Assembly (NCBI GenBank): GCA_003427395.1
Contig: BFEA01000274.1
Span: 80,047-101,087, forward strand
DNA from: Chara braunii
Taxonomy: Eukaryota > Streptophyta > Charophyceae > Charales > Characeae
Direction: 5' to 3'
Length of the DNA stretch: 21,041 nt
Position 1 is the stretch's first letter. The number at the start of each line of letters is the position of its first letter. The notes under the pieces were generated by a model. The model was not told where the DNA came from. It made no database searches and saw only the letters and a program-made list of their open reading frames with translations. The translations under genes were made by a program, and so were the position numbers. This document shows positions 8,956 to 17,400 of this stretch, in pieces.

Positions 8956-9100
8956 GCTCCCCACCCACCAATCGAGTGGAGCCATCACAAGGGGGCGGCT
9001 TCGTTTTGGGAGGGTGCTCTAACCACCTCCCAAAGCAGGGTGGCCCCACCGATGTTAGAAAAAGGAGAAGGGGGCAAGTACGTTGGTGTCACTCTTGAGT
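8956..9100. repeat. 145 bp direct duplicate, right copy
   Basis: The second identical copy of 8773-8917, directly after the adapter and running into TTTGAATACGCA15-type sequence. The genome probably has one copy only; 183 nt (one copy plus the adapter) are likely extraneous. Confidence 0.97.
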
Positions 9101-9325
9101 TTTGAATACGCAAAAAAAAAAAAAAACACGCCCGCAAAGAAACCAGCCGGTGAGTTTGAAAAAGCACTGAAAGTACTGCAGCCGTGACAGAGGCAAGGGT
9201 GGCATAACTACAGGGGTCGGCCGTGGTGTCAGACGGGGGGGAGAGACTCAACGGATCCTTTTCTACCAAAATTGATGTCTCAAACCCACGCCGTGATATC
9301 TTTGCGGGAGAGTGTTCTTTTTGCC
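9101..9325. other. Unrecognised sequence with poly(A) stretch
   Basis: A poly(A) run near 9111-9126 sits just after the duplicated block and could mark the end of a retroposed sequence whose body includes the 145 bp block. No coding signal is seen. Confidence 0.3.
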
Positions 9326-9570
9326 CTTGCTTGTTTCTTTTCTTTTTGAAACAAGTACGGGTGCAGCAGGATTTTTTTAATATATATACCTCCTAAAAGG
9401 AGCAGCGGGCCCATGTGACACCCCTCCGCTGGGCCCAAGAGAAACCACGTGGGGGCGGTACTGTGGGGGCACTGCAGGGCCGGTGGCGTCCGTGTTCACG
9501 AATATCACGGGGCCGTTTCTTTTTTCTTTTACCGTGTCTGTACTTGTTTCAAAAAGGAAAAAAGCAAGCG
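9326..9570. repeat. Inverted repeat around a GC-rich loop
   Basis: A 17 bp perfect inverted pair, CTTTTTGAAACAAGTAC at 9342-9358 and GTACTTGTTTCAAAAAG at 9540-9556, extends imperfectly outward (CTTGCTTGTTTC... at 9326 and ...GCAAGCG at 9570). About 180 bp lie between the arms. The pattern could be a foldback or MITE-like element, or the ends of a small non-autonomous transposon. No transposase or target duplication is visible. Confidence 0.7.
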
Positions 9571-9572
9571 AA

Positions 9573-10076
9573 GGGTCTCGCTCCACTACTCCAGAAACAG
9601 GCCATTTCTTGAGTGTGGCACCACTCCACTTACTCTAGATGCCAGGTCTGGAATTCGGGTTCTTGAGCTGTCAGTCTGCACTCACGAAAATGACGAGAAG
9701 CCGACGTCGCTCCACTACCTCGTGAAACACACTCACGGAAATGCTTTTCTTGAGTTGTCAGAACCTCCTCTCCCGTGGCACTCTTGACGGTTCAATAGCC
9801 CCCGCCTGCAGCAGCGGGAATTTCAAGGGAGGCATCCAGGACCTTCGAAAGTTGAGCACTTTTTTTTAGAGTGCACCTGGAGTCTGGGCGGACAACGCGT
9901 GCTGACCGTGTCATGTAGCTCTCTCATAAAGCGGTTTGACATCCGAGAAACCTTCTCGAGCTCGACCGTCTAGAGTAAGTGGAGCGATGCTCGCTTTTTC
10001 AGTCGTTTCTAGAGTCTGACAGCTATAGACTCACTCTCGAAAATCTTCGAGAGTCTAGAGTAGTGGAGCGAGACCC
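9573..10076. repeat. Nested inverted-repeat region (foldback-like)
   Basis: GGGTCTCGCTCCACTACTC at 9573-9591 is the exact reverse complement of 10058-10076 (19 bp). CTCCACTTACTCTAGA at 9624-9639 is the exact reverse complement of 9969-9984 (16 bp). AGCTGTCAG at 9666-9674 recurs inverted at 10016-10024. A variant GTCGCTCCACTACCTC also occurs near 9708. The sequence between the arms is not coding. Confidence 0.7.
10033..10054. other. Perfect 9 bp stem hairpin
   Basis: ACTCTCGAA and TTCGAGAGT pair around an AATC loop, inside the right part of the nested inverted region. In a eukaryotic context there is no reason to call a bacterial-type terminator; it is recorded as structure only. Confidence 0.7.
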
Positions 10077-11109
10077 AAAGCCCTAGTTTTTCTGGGTCTC
10101 TGTCCAGGTCAGGCCGCACTCTGGTTGGCCTGGGTTTCCAGGTGCCACTTCAGCCCAGTGGGACACATGAGGTGCTGCCCGCTTTTCTGGTTGATATTGG
10201 AGATGGAAGATGAAAAAGAGAACAAAGCCAACTGTTACACTGTACTGGTAAATCCTGATGGGTTCAAGCTTCACAGTGTGCCTACAATAGCTCGGTACGA
10301 ATCACATCCTCGTCTCATGCTTTGATGATTATGTGGTAGAAACTCGAGACTTCAGACAGGTCCATGATACTATTTGTTGAAACACATTTTTCTCAAGCAT
10401 TCACACTATTTTGTTGTGCTGTAGGGTCCATTTCTCACCCCTGTGGGAGGTGGTTTCCAGGTTGGTAGGCTGTTGCGAGCAGGAACTCCTGCTTGACGAA
10501 GCAAGTTCTAAGGGACTGGGGGCATACTCACACTTGGACTTTTTCAACTCAGGTATGGACGTACACGCATGCCGGGCTCTAATCGCAGTCAGATTCACCT
10601 AGAAAAGTCCTAGTGTGAATAGGCCCTTGCATGCATTATCAGCAATCTAGAAGAGGATACAAAACTTCTGAATTAGAAAAAAGCAAATTCTTACAATTTG
10701 CCTGATGTGGAGACAGGCGGGGATTAGGAAATCCGACTTGAGGCAACTTTTTTTCCTGTGAGATCTACTGCCACGTCCATGTCTACAGGAAACTCCACTG
10801 CATCTTCCAATTGGACTGCTACATCCTTGGCTCCAAAGAAGGTTTGGTCAACAGTCGGGGAGTCAAGAACCCCAGATCCCTACTCGTTTTTTTTTTTTGA
10901 AAACCAGGGCCTGGGTGAGCCGATTAGGGCAGGGGGCAACATGCATCCCCTTAATTGTGAGAGGTGCCTGTGCTTGCAGGGGTGCCATGTATAGGCTTAG
11001 GAGTAGTGGTAGGTAGATAGTGAAAGGTGAAATTGAGAGAAGAACATAGCTTAGTTTTATAACAGGAAAAGAAAAAGGCAAAAAAAAAGGGTGATAGTAC
11101 GTGATACGA
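10077..11109. other. Unrecognised sequence, short open frames only
   Basis: No family could be recognised. The least repetitive short frame is at 10203-10325 on the plus strand (MEDEKENKANCYTVLV... onward). It has mixed amino-acid composition but no motif, no conserved partner and no clear splice signals, so it is not called as an exon. T-runs occur near 10748-10755 and 10886-10898. Confidence 0.35.
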
Positions 11110-11175
11110 GATCCCCCACCTAGCAGCCCCCCCCCCACTGGATGCTCCGATCTATTGGTGGGGAGCCACACCTGC
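11110..11175 (-). repeat. Diverged inverted relative of the 145 bp block
   Basis: Read on the minus strand, GGCTCCCCACCAATAGATCG, then a G-rich run and GGTGGGGGATCTCG, follow the same order as GCTCCCCACCCACCAATCGAG...GGGGGCGG...TTGGGAGGGTGCT at 8773 onward. This suggests a dispersed repeat family present twice here in opposite orientation. Confidence 0.5.
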
Positions 11176-11784
11176 AAACCGGGTCCAGCATCCTGAAAAT
11201 ATCCATCGGTGCAAAGTACCCAGCTTCGGCTAGCTCTCCAGAACCCTACTCCTTTCTGTGTTGAGCAAAAGATGGGGGAACATGTTCATTGGCTCTCTTT
11301 TTCTGGGAGGAGTGGGTTCAGATTTTGCCGGAAGTCAGATATGAGCACGCAGCTGTAAGTCTGCTGATATTCATTATGTCAACCACCTGCATTTAGAACT
11401 TATTATGATAGTCGGATTGTTCTTATGAGTGTTCAGGCTCCATGCACTGTCCAGTGGGATGCGACCCCAATTCGCACACGAGTATTCCCATTATCATCAG
11501 GGTTTCAAAATGTGGGCTAGTGACGTAATGAATTACAGCAGACTCGCTGCTGCTCTCTTGTATCTGACTTGCAGGCATTGGATTCCACCCATCTGAGAAT
11601 TGAAACACAAGTTGTGGCAGACCCACCGGGTGAGGTGCTCCGCCTGGGATAGAGATGGAAGTGGAGGATGAGGGTGGAGCAAGATGGCACAGCATAGCTC
11701 CCACGCGGACTCCAACGCACGTACTCCAAACTGTGCGAATGTAGAATGACCCAAAGTACAGACTCTGGCTGTGGTATACCCCAG
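11176..11784. other. Unrecognised sequence
   Basis: No gene, RNA or element signature is seen on either strand. The open frames are short and overlap one another in all phases without codon structure. Confidence 0.35.
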
Positions 11785-11835
11785 CGGACTGACTGGACTG
11801 GACTGGACTGGCTGGTACTGACAGAGGTACCGGCC
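11785..11835. repeat. GGACT pentamer repeat
   Basis: GACTGGACTGGACTGGACTGG-type pentamers in tandem, broken by GCTGGTACTGACAGAGGTACC and followed by two more GGACT units near 11838. A short minisatellite. Confidence 0.75.
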
Positions 11836-12117
11836 TGGACTGGACTACCCCGAATACAACACAGGCCTGTGAGAACAGGCCAAGGGGCTGGTCTCACAGG
11901 CCAACCAGAGGTCCGCTACATGATCCTCGACCTGTGATGGATCGCCTAGATACAAGCACGCTTCCGCCAAGAAGCGGAACTCTACCAAAGAAAAAGAAAA
12001 CCCGAGTAGTCTAGGATGTGGAGCAAGCTCCATGACGAGTCCATGCGATGCAACCTAGGATCGAAAATGTCACAAAAACAACAATGTCACAGCTAACAGC
12101 CTAAGTGAAAGCAGAAG

Positions 12118-12296
12118 CAACTAACTAGGATACATGTCCTAGGAAAGCAGAAAGTAATGACAACTAAATCCTAGAATGTTAGAGGCAGTAGCCTCAGTCT
12201 CGAAACAACTGACTAGTGTAAAAGTCCTAAGAACAGCAAAAGGAGAAAGAACTAAATCCTAGAAATGTTAGAGGCAGTAGCCTCAGTCTGAGAGCA
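12118..12296. repeat. ~88 bp tandem duplication
   Basis: Two diverged adjacent units start CAACTAACTAGG (12118) and CAACTGACTAGT (12207). Each contains GTCCTA(A/G)G, an ACTAAATCCTAG word and the conserved TTAGAGGCAGTAGCCTCAGTCT. The AGGC...GCCT core inside that last word is itself palindromic. This lies on the 3' side of the gypsy element and may be part of its 3' untranslated or LTR sequence, but no matching LTR is seen on the other side. Confidence 0.75.
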
Positions 12297-13027
12297 ACAA
12301 AGCAACAACCATATGTCACAGGAGAAGTGTGTCGTAAACCACTGGGTGGGATGGTCTCTGAGGGTGGCGAATGCAACTGAGGGGTCGATAAACTCCTAAG
12401 GGCATTCACATATAATGACAGGGAGACACATGTCAACAAGTTCAATGAGGGTAGGGAACTGGGAGCAAACAGAACCAATGACCCTAACAGATAGACCATC
12501 AGGGCGGGTAATGCTCGACTAAAGGGGTGACCATTATGGAGGGTCGACCATGCAAGGGAATAAGGGAGCCTGGTATACTGGGCGCACCTAGATGAAGCAT
12601 GCAAGGCTGCCTAACTAGGGCGTGAAGGCCGATAGAGGGTGGAAAAAGTGATGGGTAAGGGAATCATTCAAATGACTCCTAAGGTGGGGAAAATCGGAGC
12701 TGGATCCGTACGCTGGGAAGTCGGGGCAACGCTACGGTCCCGATGCCTATGCGTATACCAAGGGAGAGTCCAACTCAGAGGAACCCGGCGAAGGGAGACC
12801 ATCATGCGACACAACCAGGGTATTGTACATGGTAAGGTGGTAAGAGAGTGACGACGTCTGAAGTAGGCAGAGTTAATCATGACGAACGCCGTGAAGCTGT
12901 TGATGGCGTCCATGATGAGAAGTTTGGAATGTCGTCGAGGAAGAGTTGCAACGTCGACGAGCTGAAGTGGCAAAAATGAAGTGGATGGAGTACTGAGAAG
13001 TCAAAGATGTGGGAAGATAAGTTAGAG
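12297..13027. other. Region 3' of the gypsy pol, no gene or LTR recognised
   Basis: Directly beyond the pol stop (minus-strand direction) there is no clear polypurine tract or LTR start, and I find no stretch here that recurs in 19600-21041. The 3' LTR is therefore missing, too diverged, or not resolvable by eye. The open frames here are short and unrecognised. Confidence 0.4.
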
Positions 13028-13390
13028 TCAATCGTCGTATCGAGCAGGACGACGACGAGTGCATTGTGGACGCTCAGAAGCATCCGGCTGTTGTTGAAGG
13101 TCTGCCTCAGATGGAGAAGGCTCGACTTCAGCGGTCTCCTCAGCCGAGGGAAAAGGACGAGGGTCGGTGGGTTGAGGAGGAGCAGTCAACCCAGCACGAC
13201 GAGCACGGTCATAGGCACGCGCCAACATGCGAGCGTGCTGCAAGTACTCGAGGCGCTCTCAAGTAGCGTCCTCATCAGGGTAACCCTTCCAACGTACGGG
13301 ATACTCGACGTGAGGAGGGTTGTCGTCGGTGACTCGGCGACCAATGATGTCTGAAACGAGGGACTCCTCGTGGTCGTTCACCATGATGGG
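13028..13390 (-). pseudogene. Integrase-linked chromodomain and Pol C-terminus
   Basis: A chromodomain lies at about 13378-13210: SLVSDIIGRRV, then EYPVRWKGYPDEDAT, a TGA at 13259-13261 and ERLEYLQHARMLARAY. The family pattern is Y.VE.Il..R...eYlVKWkGy....aTWEp...L..a..l...y, and the stop falls exactly on the Trp of ATWE (TGG to TGA). In chromoviruses this domain is thought to bind modified histones and steer integration to heterochromatin. The frame continues in Arg/Pro-rich sequence to a TGA at 13028-13030, the probable Pol end. The first aromatic-cage position is Leu in place of Tyr/Phe, so binding may already be weak in this family or lost. Confidence 0.9.
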
Positions 13391-13479
13391 TGGAGAGCGC
13401 TCGTATGGTCGTCCAGTGAGATGCTCAAACGGTCTGCAGTAGGGACACAGTAACGAGACGTGGTAAACATTGTGCACAC

Positions 13480-14750
13480 GAGTCTGGTGTAGGTAGTCGG
13501 ACAGCTTCTTATGGAAGCTGACTGGGTTAGATGTCGTATCAGAACCGACGGCCTGGAGAATGCGTTATGGGTCGAAAAAGCAATGTCGGAACTTGCGAAG
13601 CGTGTCCGCTTCGAGTTGTAAGTGGCGGGATCGACAAACACATCATCACCAACTTTGAATGGATGATCCATCCTCGATTGCTTCGCATGTGCGGACATGC
13701 GAGTCTGGGAAGCGGCTATGTGCTCATGCGCGGTCTTCATGATCGACGTCATGTGTGCAACCCAATCATCCAGCGCGGGACAACCTATGTCGGGGTGCAT
13801 CTGTGACGGTCGAAGGAAGTCCGCGGGAACACGAGGGTGATAGCCGAGGTCGCAATAGTAAGGCGACATCCCCGTGGTCGGCGAGACGGTGTGGTTGTAG
13901 GCTATCTCCGCATGGACAAGATGGAGATCCCACTTTCGGTCGTCACGAACAATCTTTCAGAGAATATCTCCGAGAGTCTTGTTCGTGACATCGGTCTGAC
14001 CATCAGTCTGGAGATGGTAAGACGAGGTGCAACGGAGCTGGGTACCGTACACCTCGTGGAGTCGTTGCCAGAATCGGCTGGTAAAGCGTGGGTCACGATG
14101 ATGCTCAGAGGTAAGTCGTGGTCACGCACGACTCGGACAAACACGATGTCGGCGACCTCACGTGCATTGATGGCATACCGGCACGGGACAAAGCGTGCGC
14201 GCTTCGTGAAGTGGTCGACGACGACCAGGATAGCATCATGATCACGGGGGGGCGGAGGACGAAGAGGACCGATAAAGTCCATCGAGATGGACTGCCAACA
14301 ACCCTCAGGGATAGGAAGAGGTTGGAGCAAACCATAAGGCAGGTGGTTCGCACTGTTCACCTCCTAACAGGTGGGACACTCTGCGACGTAGTCCTTCACA
14401 AAGTCATTGCGCTTCGGTCAGACGTACAGCCGGCTTACACGAGCCAACGTCTTGTGGAAGCCCATATGACCGGCGGCTGCCTGGTCATGGAAATCTGCTA
14501 CTGCCCGGACACGTAGTTGTCCAGAGGAGGGAACGCAAATACGGGGCTCCCTGGTGCCCTGTGAACCGTGCGAGTACACAAGACCGTTGTCCCCGAGAGA
14601 GTAGTTCGAGACGGTCTTGTCACTCCTAAGTGTCGCATGGATGTCGCGATAGTCGGGGCAGTGGCGGTACTGAGTGCAAAACTCGTCGGTCACCGAGTGG
14701 TAGACGGTGGTGATCGAGATGGCAGCGAGCTGAATCTGCTCTAGATTATG
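13480..14750 (-). pseudogene. Gypsy integrase, catalytic triad damaged
   Basis: Integrase would insert the cDNA. The HHCC zinc-binding part reads HDQAAAGHMGFHKT and then YVAECPTC, with a TGA at 14418-14420 (usual Trp) and a TAG at 14364-14366 directly after CPTC (usual Gln). The core has SISMDFIGPL with the first Asp at 14277-14279, and VVVDHFTKRARF. A frame change at about 14100 removes the S-D of the usual SDRDPRF, leaving RDPRFTSRFW. The third catalytic position, in QTDGQTDVTN, is Asp where the family has Glu. A TGA lies at 13957-13959. The C-terminal part reads VGDDVFVDP, a further frame change near 13620, TAA at 13565-13567, and VHNVYHVSLLCPY (usual HNVFHVSLLKPY). At least two triad positions are altered. 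Confidence 0.9.
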
Positions 14751-15385
14751 GTCAGGGCGCTGGGATAAGGCATCTGCGACCCGATTGGTCTCACCCTTGA
14801 TGTGCTCAGTGGTGAAACTAAAAAAAACTTGGATAGGTCGCGCCACCAGCGAGCCTATCAAGGAGTGAGCTTCGGCTTTGTCAGAAAAACCTGGACAACA
14901 GACTTGTCAGTGCGCACCGTGAATGATGCCCCGTGCAGGTAGTGACGACAGTGCCGAGTGATATAAACTACTGCGAGAACCTCACATTCATTAGCAGTGT
15001 AGTTTATCTCGGTAGGAAGGAGCTGACGGGAGTAGAAGGCTATCGGATAATCACCTGAGCGAGACTCAACAGTGTCGTCCTCTGCGATGGTAGGAGAATA
15101 GTCAAGAGAAGGCACGTCAGTAGCTGGACGAGTAGGCGTCAGGCGGGAAGCAGTGGTAGGGGTAGGGGGTGGGAAGCGAAGGATGCGAGAATGAGAGGAA
15201 TCAGGAAAGGAGGGGAAAATCTGAAAAAGCATTGCTCCTACAACCAGTACACATGTCACCGCCTTCTTGAGGGCGTGAAAGACGTCCTCGTGGAGGGGTG
15301 TCCAATCCCATGGCAGGTTCTTCCGGAGGAGTGTGGAGGTAAGGACGTAGGAAAACCTAGCGTATCCCTGGATAAAATTACTATA
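14750..15385 (-). pseudogene. Gypsy RNase H, catalytic segment missing and proline-rich insert
   Basis: It follows RT in the same frame. It reads LPWDWTPLHEDVFHALKKAV (near 15300), then TCVLV directly followed by VGAMLFQ. The usual PDP...F...TDAS segment with the first catalytic Asp, about 15-20 residues, is absent. About 55 residues rich in Pro/Ser/Thr follow before DYPIAFYSRQLLPTEINYTA, NECEVLAVVYITRH and FTVRTDKSVVQVF (usually TDH). KPKLTP is followed by TGA (14858-14860) and TAG (14855-14857), then ARWWRDLSKFF, where the family has Arg-Gln between. A frame change at the run of A near 14819-14827 leads to TEHIKGETNRVADALSQRP. As it stands the domain would have no RNase H activity. Confidence 0.85.
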
Positions 15386-16530
15386 TCAGTTAGTGAGGCC
15401 TAGGAAATTGCGAAGCTGCTTGGCGGATGTGGGGACGGGCCACTCTGCAATAGCAGTGATCTTCGCGTCGTCCATGTGGAGACCCTTGTCAGACACGTAG
15501 TGTCCTAAGAAATCCACTTTGTGTTGGGCAAAGCGGCACTTGCTCAGCTTGGCGTAGAAGTCATGTCTTTGCAAGCGGTCAAGGACGTCGTGGATGTGTC
15601 TGAGATGCTTCTCAAGGGTACGACTGTAGATCAGGATATCGTCGAGGTAGACGAGAACGTACTGCTTCAGGATGTCTCTGAAGATGCCGTTCATCGCCCT
15701 CTGAAAGGTAGCGAGTGCGTTAGTGAGGCCGATTGGCATCAGCGTAAACTCATAGTGGCCGAAACGCGATCGGAATGCTGTCTTTGGCTGCTCCGCTGCA
15801 GCGACGCGGATCTGATGGTAACCGCTACGAAGATCAATCTTCGTAAAGAAGCGGTTGTCTGCTAAGCGGTCGAACAGTTCGTCGGCACGAGGCATGGGGT
15901 AAATGTTCTTAACCGTGTAGCCTTTAAGGTCACGATAATCGATGCAGAGATGGAGAGTTTCATCCGCTTTGCGAGCAAAGAAGACGCGTGCACCCCACGG
16001 GGAGTTGTTGGGCTTAATGAAACCCGGTCTCAGGAGCTCGTCAAGCTGACACTTGAGTTCAGTGGCCTCGGGGATCGAGAGTTTATGGGGTGCCTGATGA
16101 TGAACACGATAGTCAAGCACAAGCTGGATGGCGTGTTCGACGTCGCGCATCGGTGGGATGTCGGCGTACAAGAACGACGATGGGAAAACGCCATGGTACT
16201 CTTGAATGAGGTCACGAACTGCGGGCTCCAGGTCGGCTGTATAGCGTGCGAGTTCCTCAGCGTCAGCGTCAGCACGAGACGGTGGGGTGGACTCGACAGA
16301 CGGCGGAGGGCGGGAAGTAGAGATGGAAGCCATGGAGATAGAAGGAGGATCCGGCTCCAGAAAGATGAGTTCGGCTTCTGGACAGGGTGGATCATAGTGC
16401 AAGAGATCTGTAATAATCACCGTAAAGAAAGTGACATCGTCCTGTCGGATGAAGTGGGCGAACTGTCGAGGCAAGGTGACGGTGATAATAGGAGATGGTG
16501 TGGGCGCAAAGGTTCCGGAGGAGGAGGATT
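15386..16530 (-). pseudogene. Gypsy reverse transcriptase, best-preserved domain
   Basis: RNA-directed DNA polymerase of the element, open over about 380 codons. Motifs in order: PNNSPWGARVFFARKADETL, LCIDYRDLKGYTVKNIYPMP, FFTKIDLRSGYHQIRV (first catalytic Asp), FTLMPIGLTNALATFQRAMN (family MPFGLTNAPATFQ), VYLDDILIYS with the catalytic YLDD at 15638-15649, then FYAKLSKCRF and VDFLGHYVS. It ends in LRNFLGLTN at a TGA, 15386-15388, after which the frame continues as YSNFIQGYARF, so the stop is internal to Pol. All catalytic Asp residues are present. It is joined to the protease by a frame change near the C-rich stretch at about 16505-16530. Confidence 0.95.
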
Positions 16531-17400
16531 GGGGTACGGCACCGCGGTGGTACCTATGAAAGGTACACGATACGTCCGTCCACACTTCGTTCTGAGAACG
16601 AGAGTGTTGGTCGCCCAATCGGTCTCGGTGCTACGAAACCTACGAGACCACGGAGTACCGAGAATGAAGTCGTACCCTGTCTCCATCACATCGAAATGTG
16701 CAGAGGAGTGGTGACGACGAGACACCGGGGGACGATCAGTCGGCTCCAGAGTGAGGAAGAAAGGNAGGTTGGTGACCGTCTGATCGAAGAAGCGCTGGGT
16801 CTTGTCGTCCCCTAGGGTGACGGAGATGCGAGTCAGAGATCCTGCCGTGGGTAAGCGGGTTTTTTTTACCAGACGTGGTTGAATGAAGTCGCCCTGAGAA
16901 CGGGAATCCCACAGGGAGTACACCCTCGTGGAGGTCCCTAGTCGTACTGGAATGATCGGGAGGGTGCGACCAGGGTCAAAGAGGATGGCGAGAAGGCGAC
17001 GCAGTGCAGCGACATGGAGGGTGAGTCGCTCCTGACGAGCCTTGAGCATGCTCAAGTCCAGAAGGGAGGACACAACATCCTCGCGAGTCACAAGCTGCTC
17101 GCTGCAACGGGCTGAGCGAGTGGCTCGACGCGTCGGTAGTCGTAGAGAGGTAGGAGGGGATAAGGTGGTCTGCGGAGGAGATGGTACTGCGACAGAGGGT
17201 TGAGTACACTCTATCGGGTCCTGCGATACCTCAACTCCAGTAGCGAGAGGGGCAATCCACGACGAAGATGTTAGGAAGCCGACAACTGAGGAGGCGCAGG
17301 TGTACACTGCACCGTGGCTAAGAGGCACCGCGGGGATGCGAGGCGCCGGGGGGGGGGGACTGAGCACGACGCTGACGAGAGAGATTAGCATAGTGGCGGT
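16510..17400 (-). pseudogene. Gypsy retropepsin-like aspartic protease, active-site glycine replaced
   Basis: The protease that would cut the Gag-Pol polyprotein. Its open frame runs 17523-16417, but only the part from about 17400 downward is believed to be used. The active-site segment reads WDSRSQGDFIQ (D-S-R at 16900-16908), where the family has D-S/T-G-A. The second half has a YDFILGTPW motif, the ILG.pW end of the domain. Arg in place of the catalytic-loop Gly should inactivate it. An unresolved base (16765) sits between the two motifs. It lies in the +1 frame relative to Gag, with a C11 homopolymer (17348-17358, G on the plus strand) near the point where the frames would meet. It leaves this frame near 16510, where RT continues in another frame. 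Confidence 0.8.

Noticed and set aside
8857-9105. Open frame across the adapter (peptide with SYTHLDVYKRQ)
   Set aside because: The central peptide is the translated Nextera mosaic-end junction; the frame is a library artefact.
10033-10054. Rho-independent terminator
   Set aside because: The hairpin has no following T-run and the window is eukaryotic.
15950-16714. 254-codon plus-strand open frame
   Set aside because: It lies antisense to the well-supported RT/protease region and has no motif of its own.
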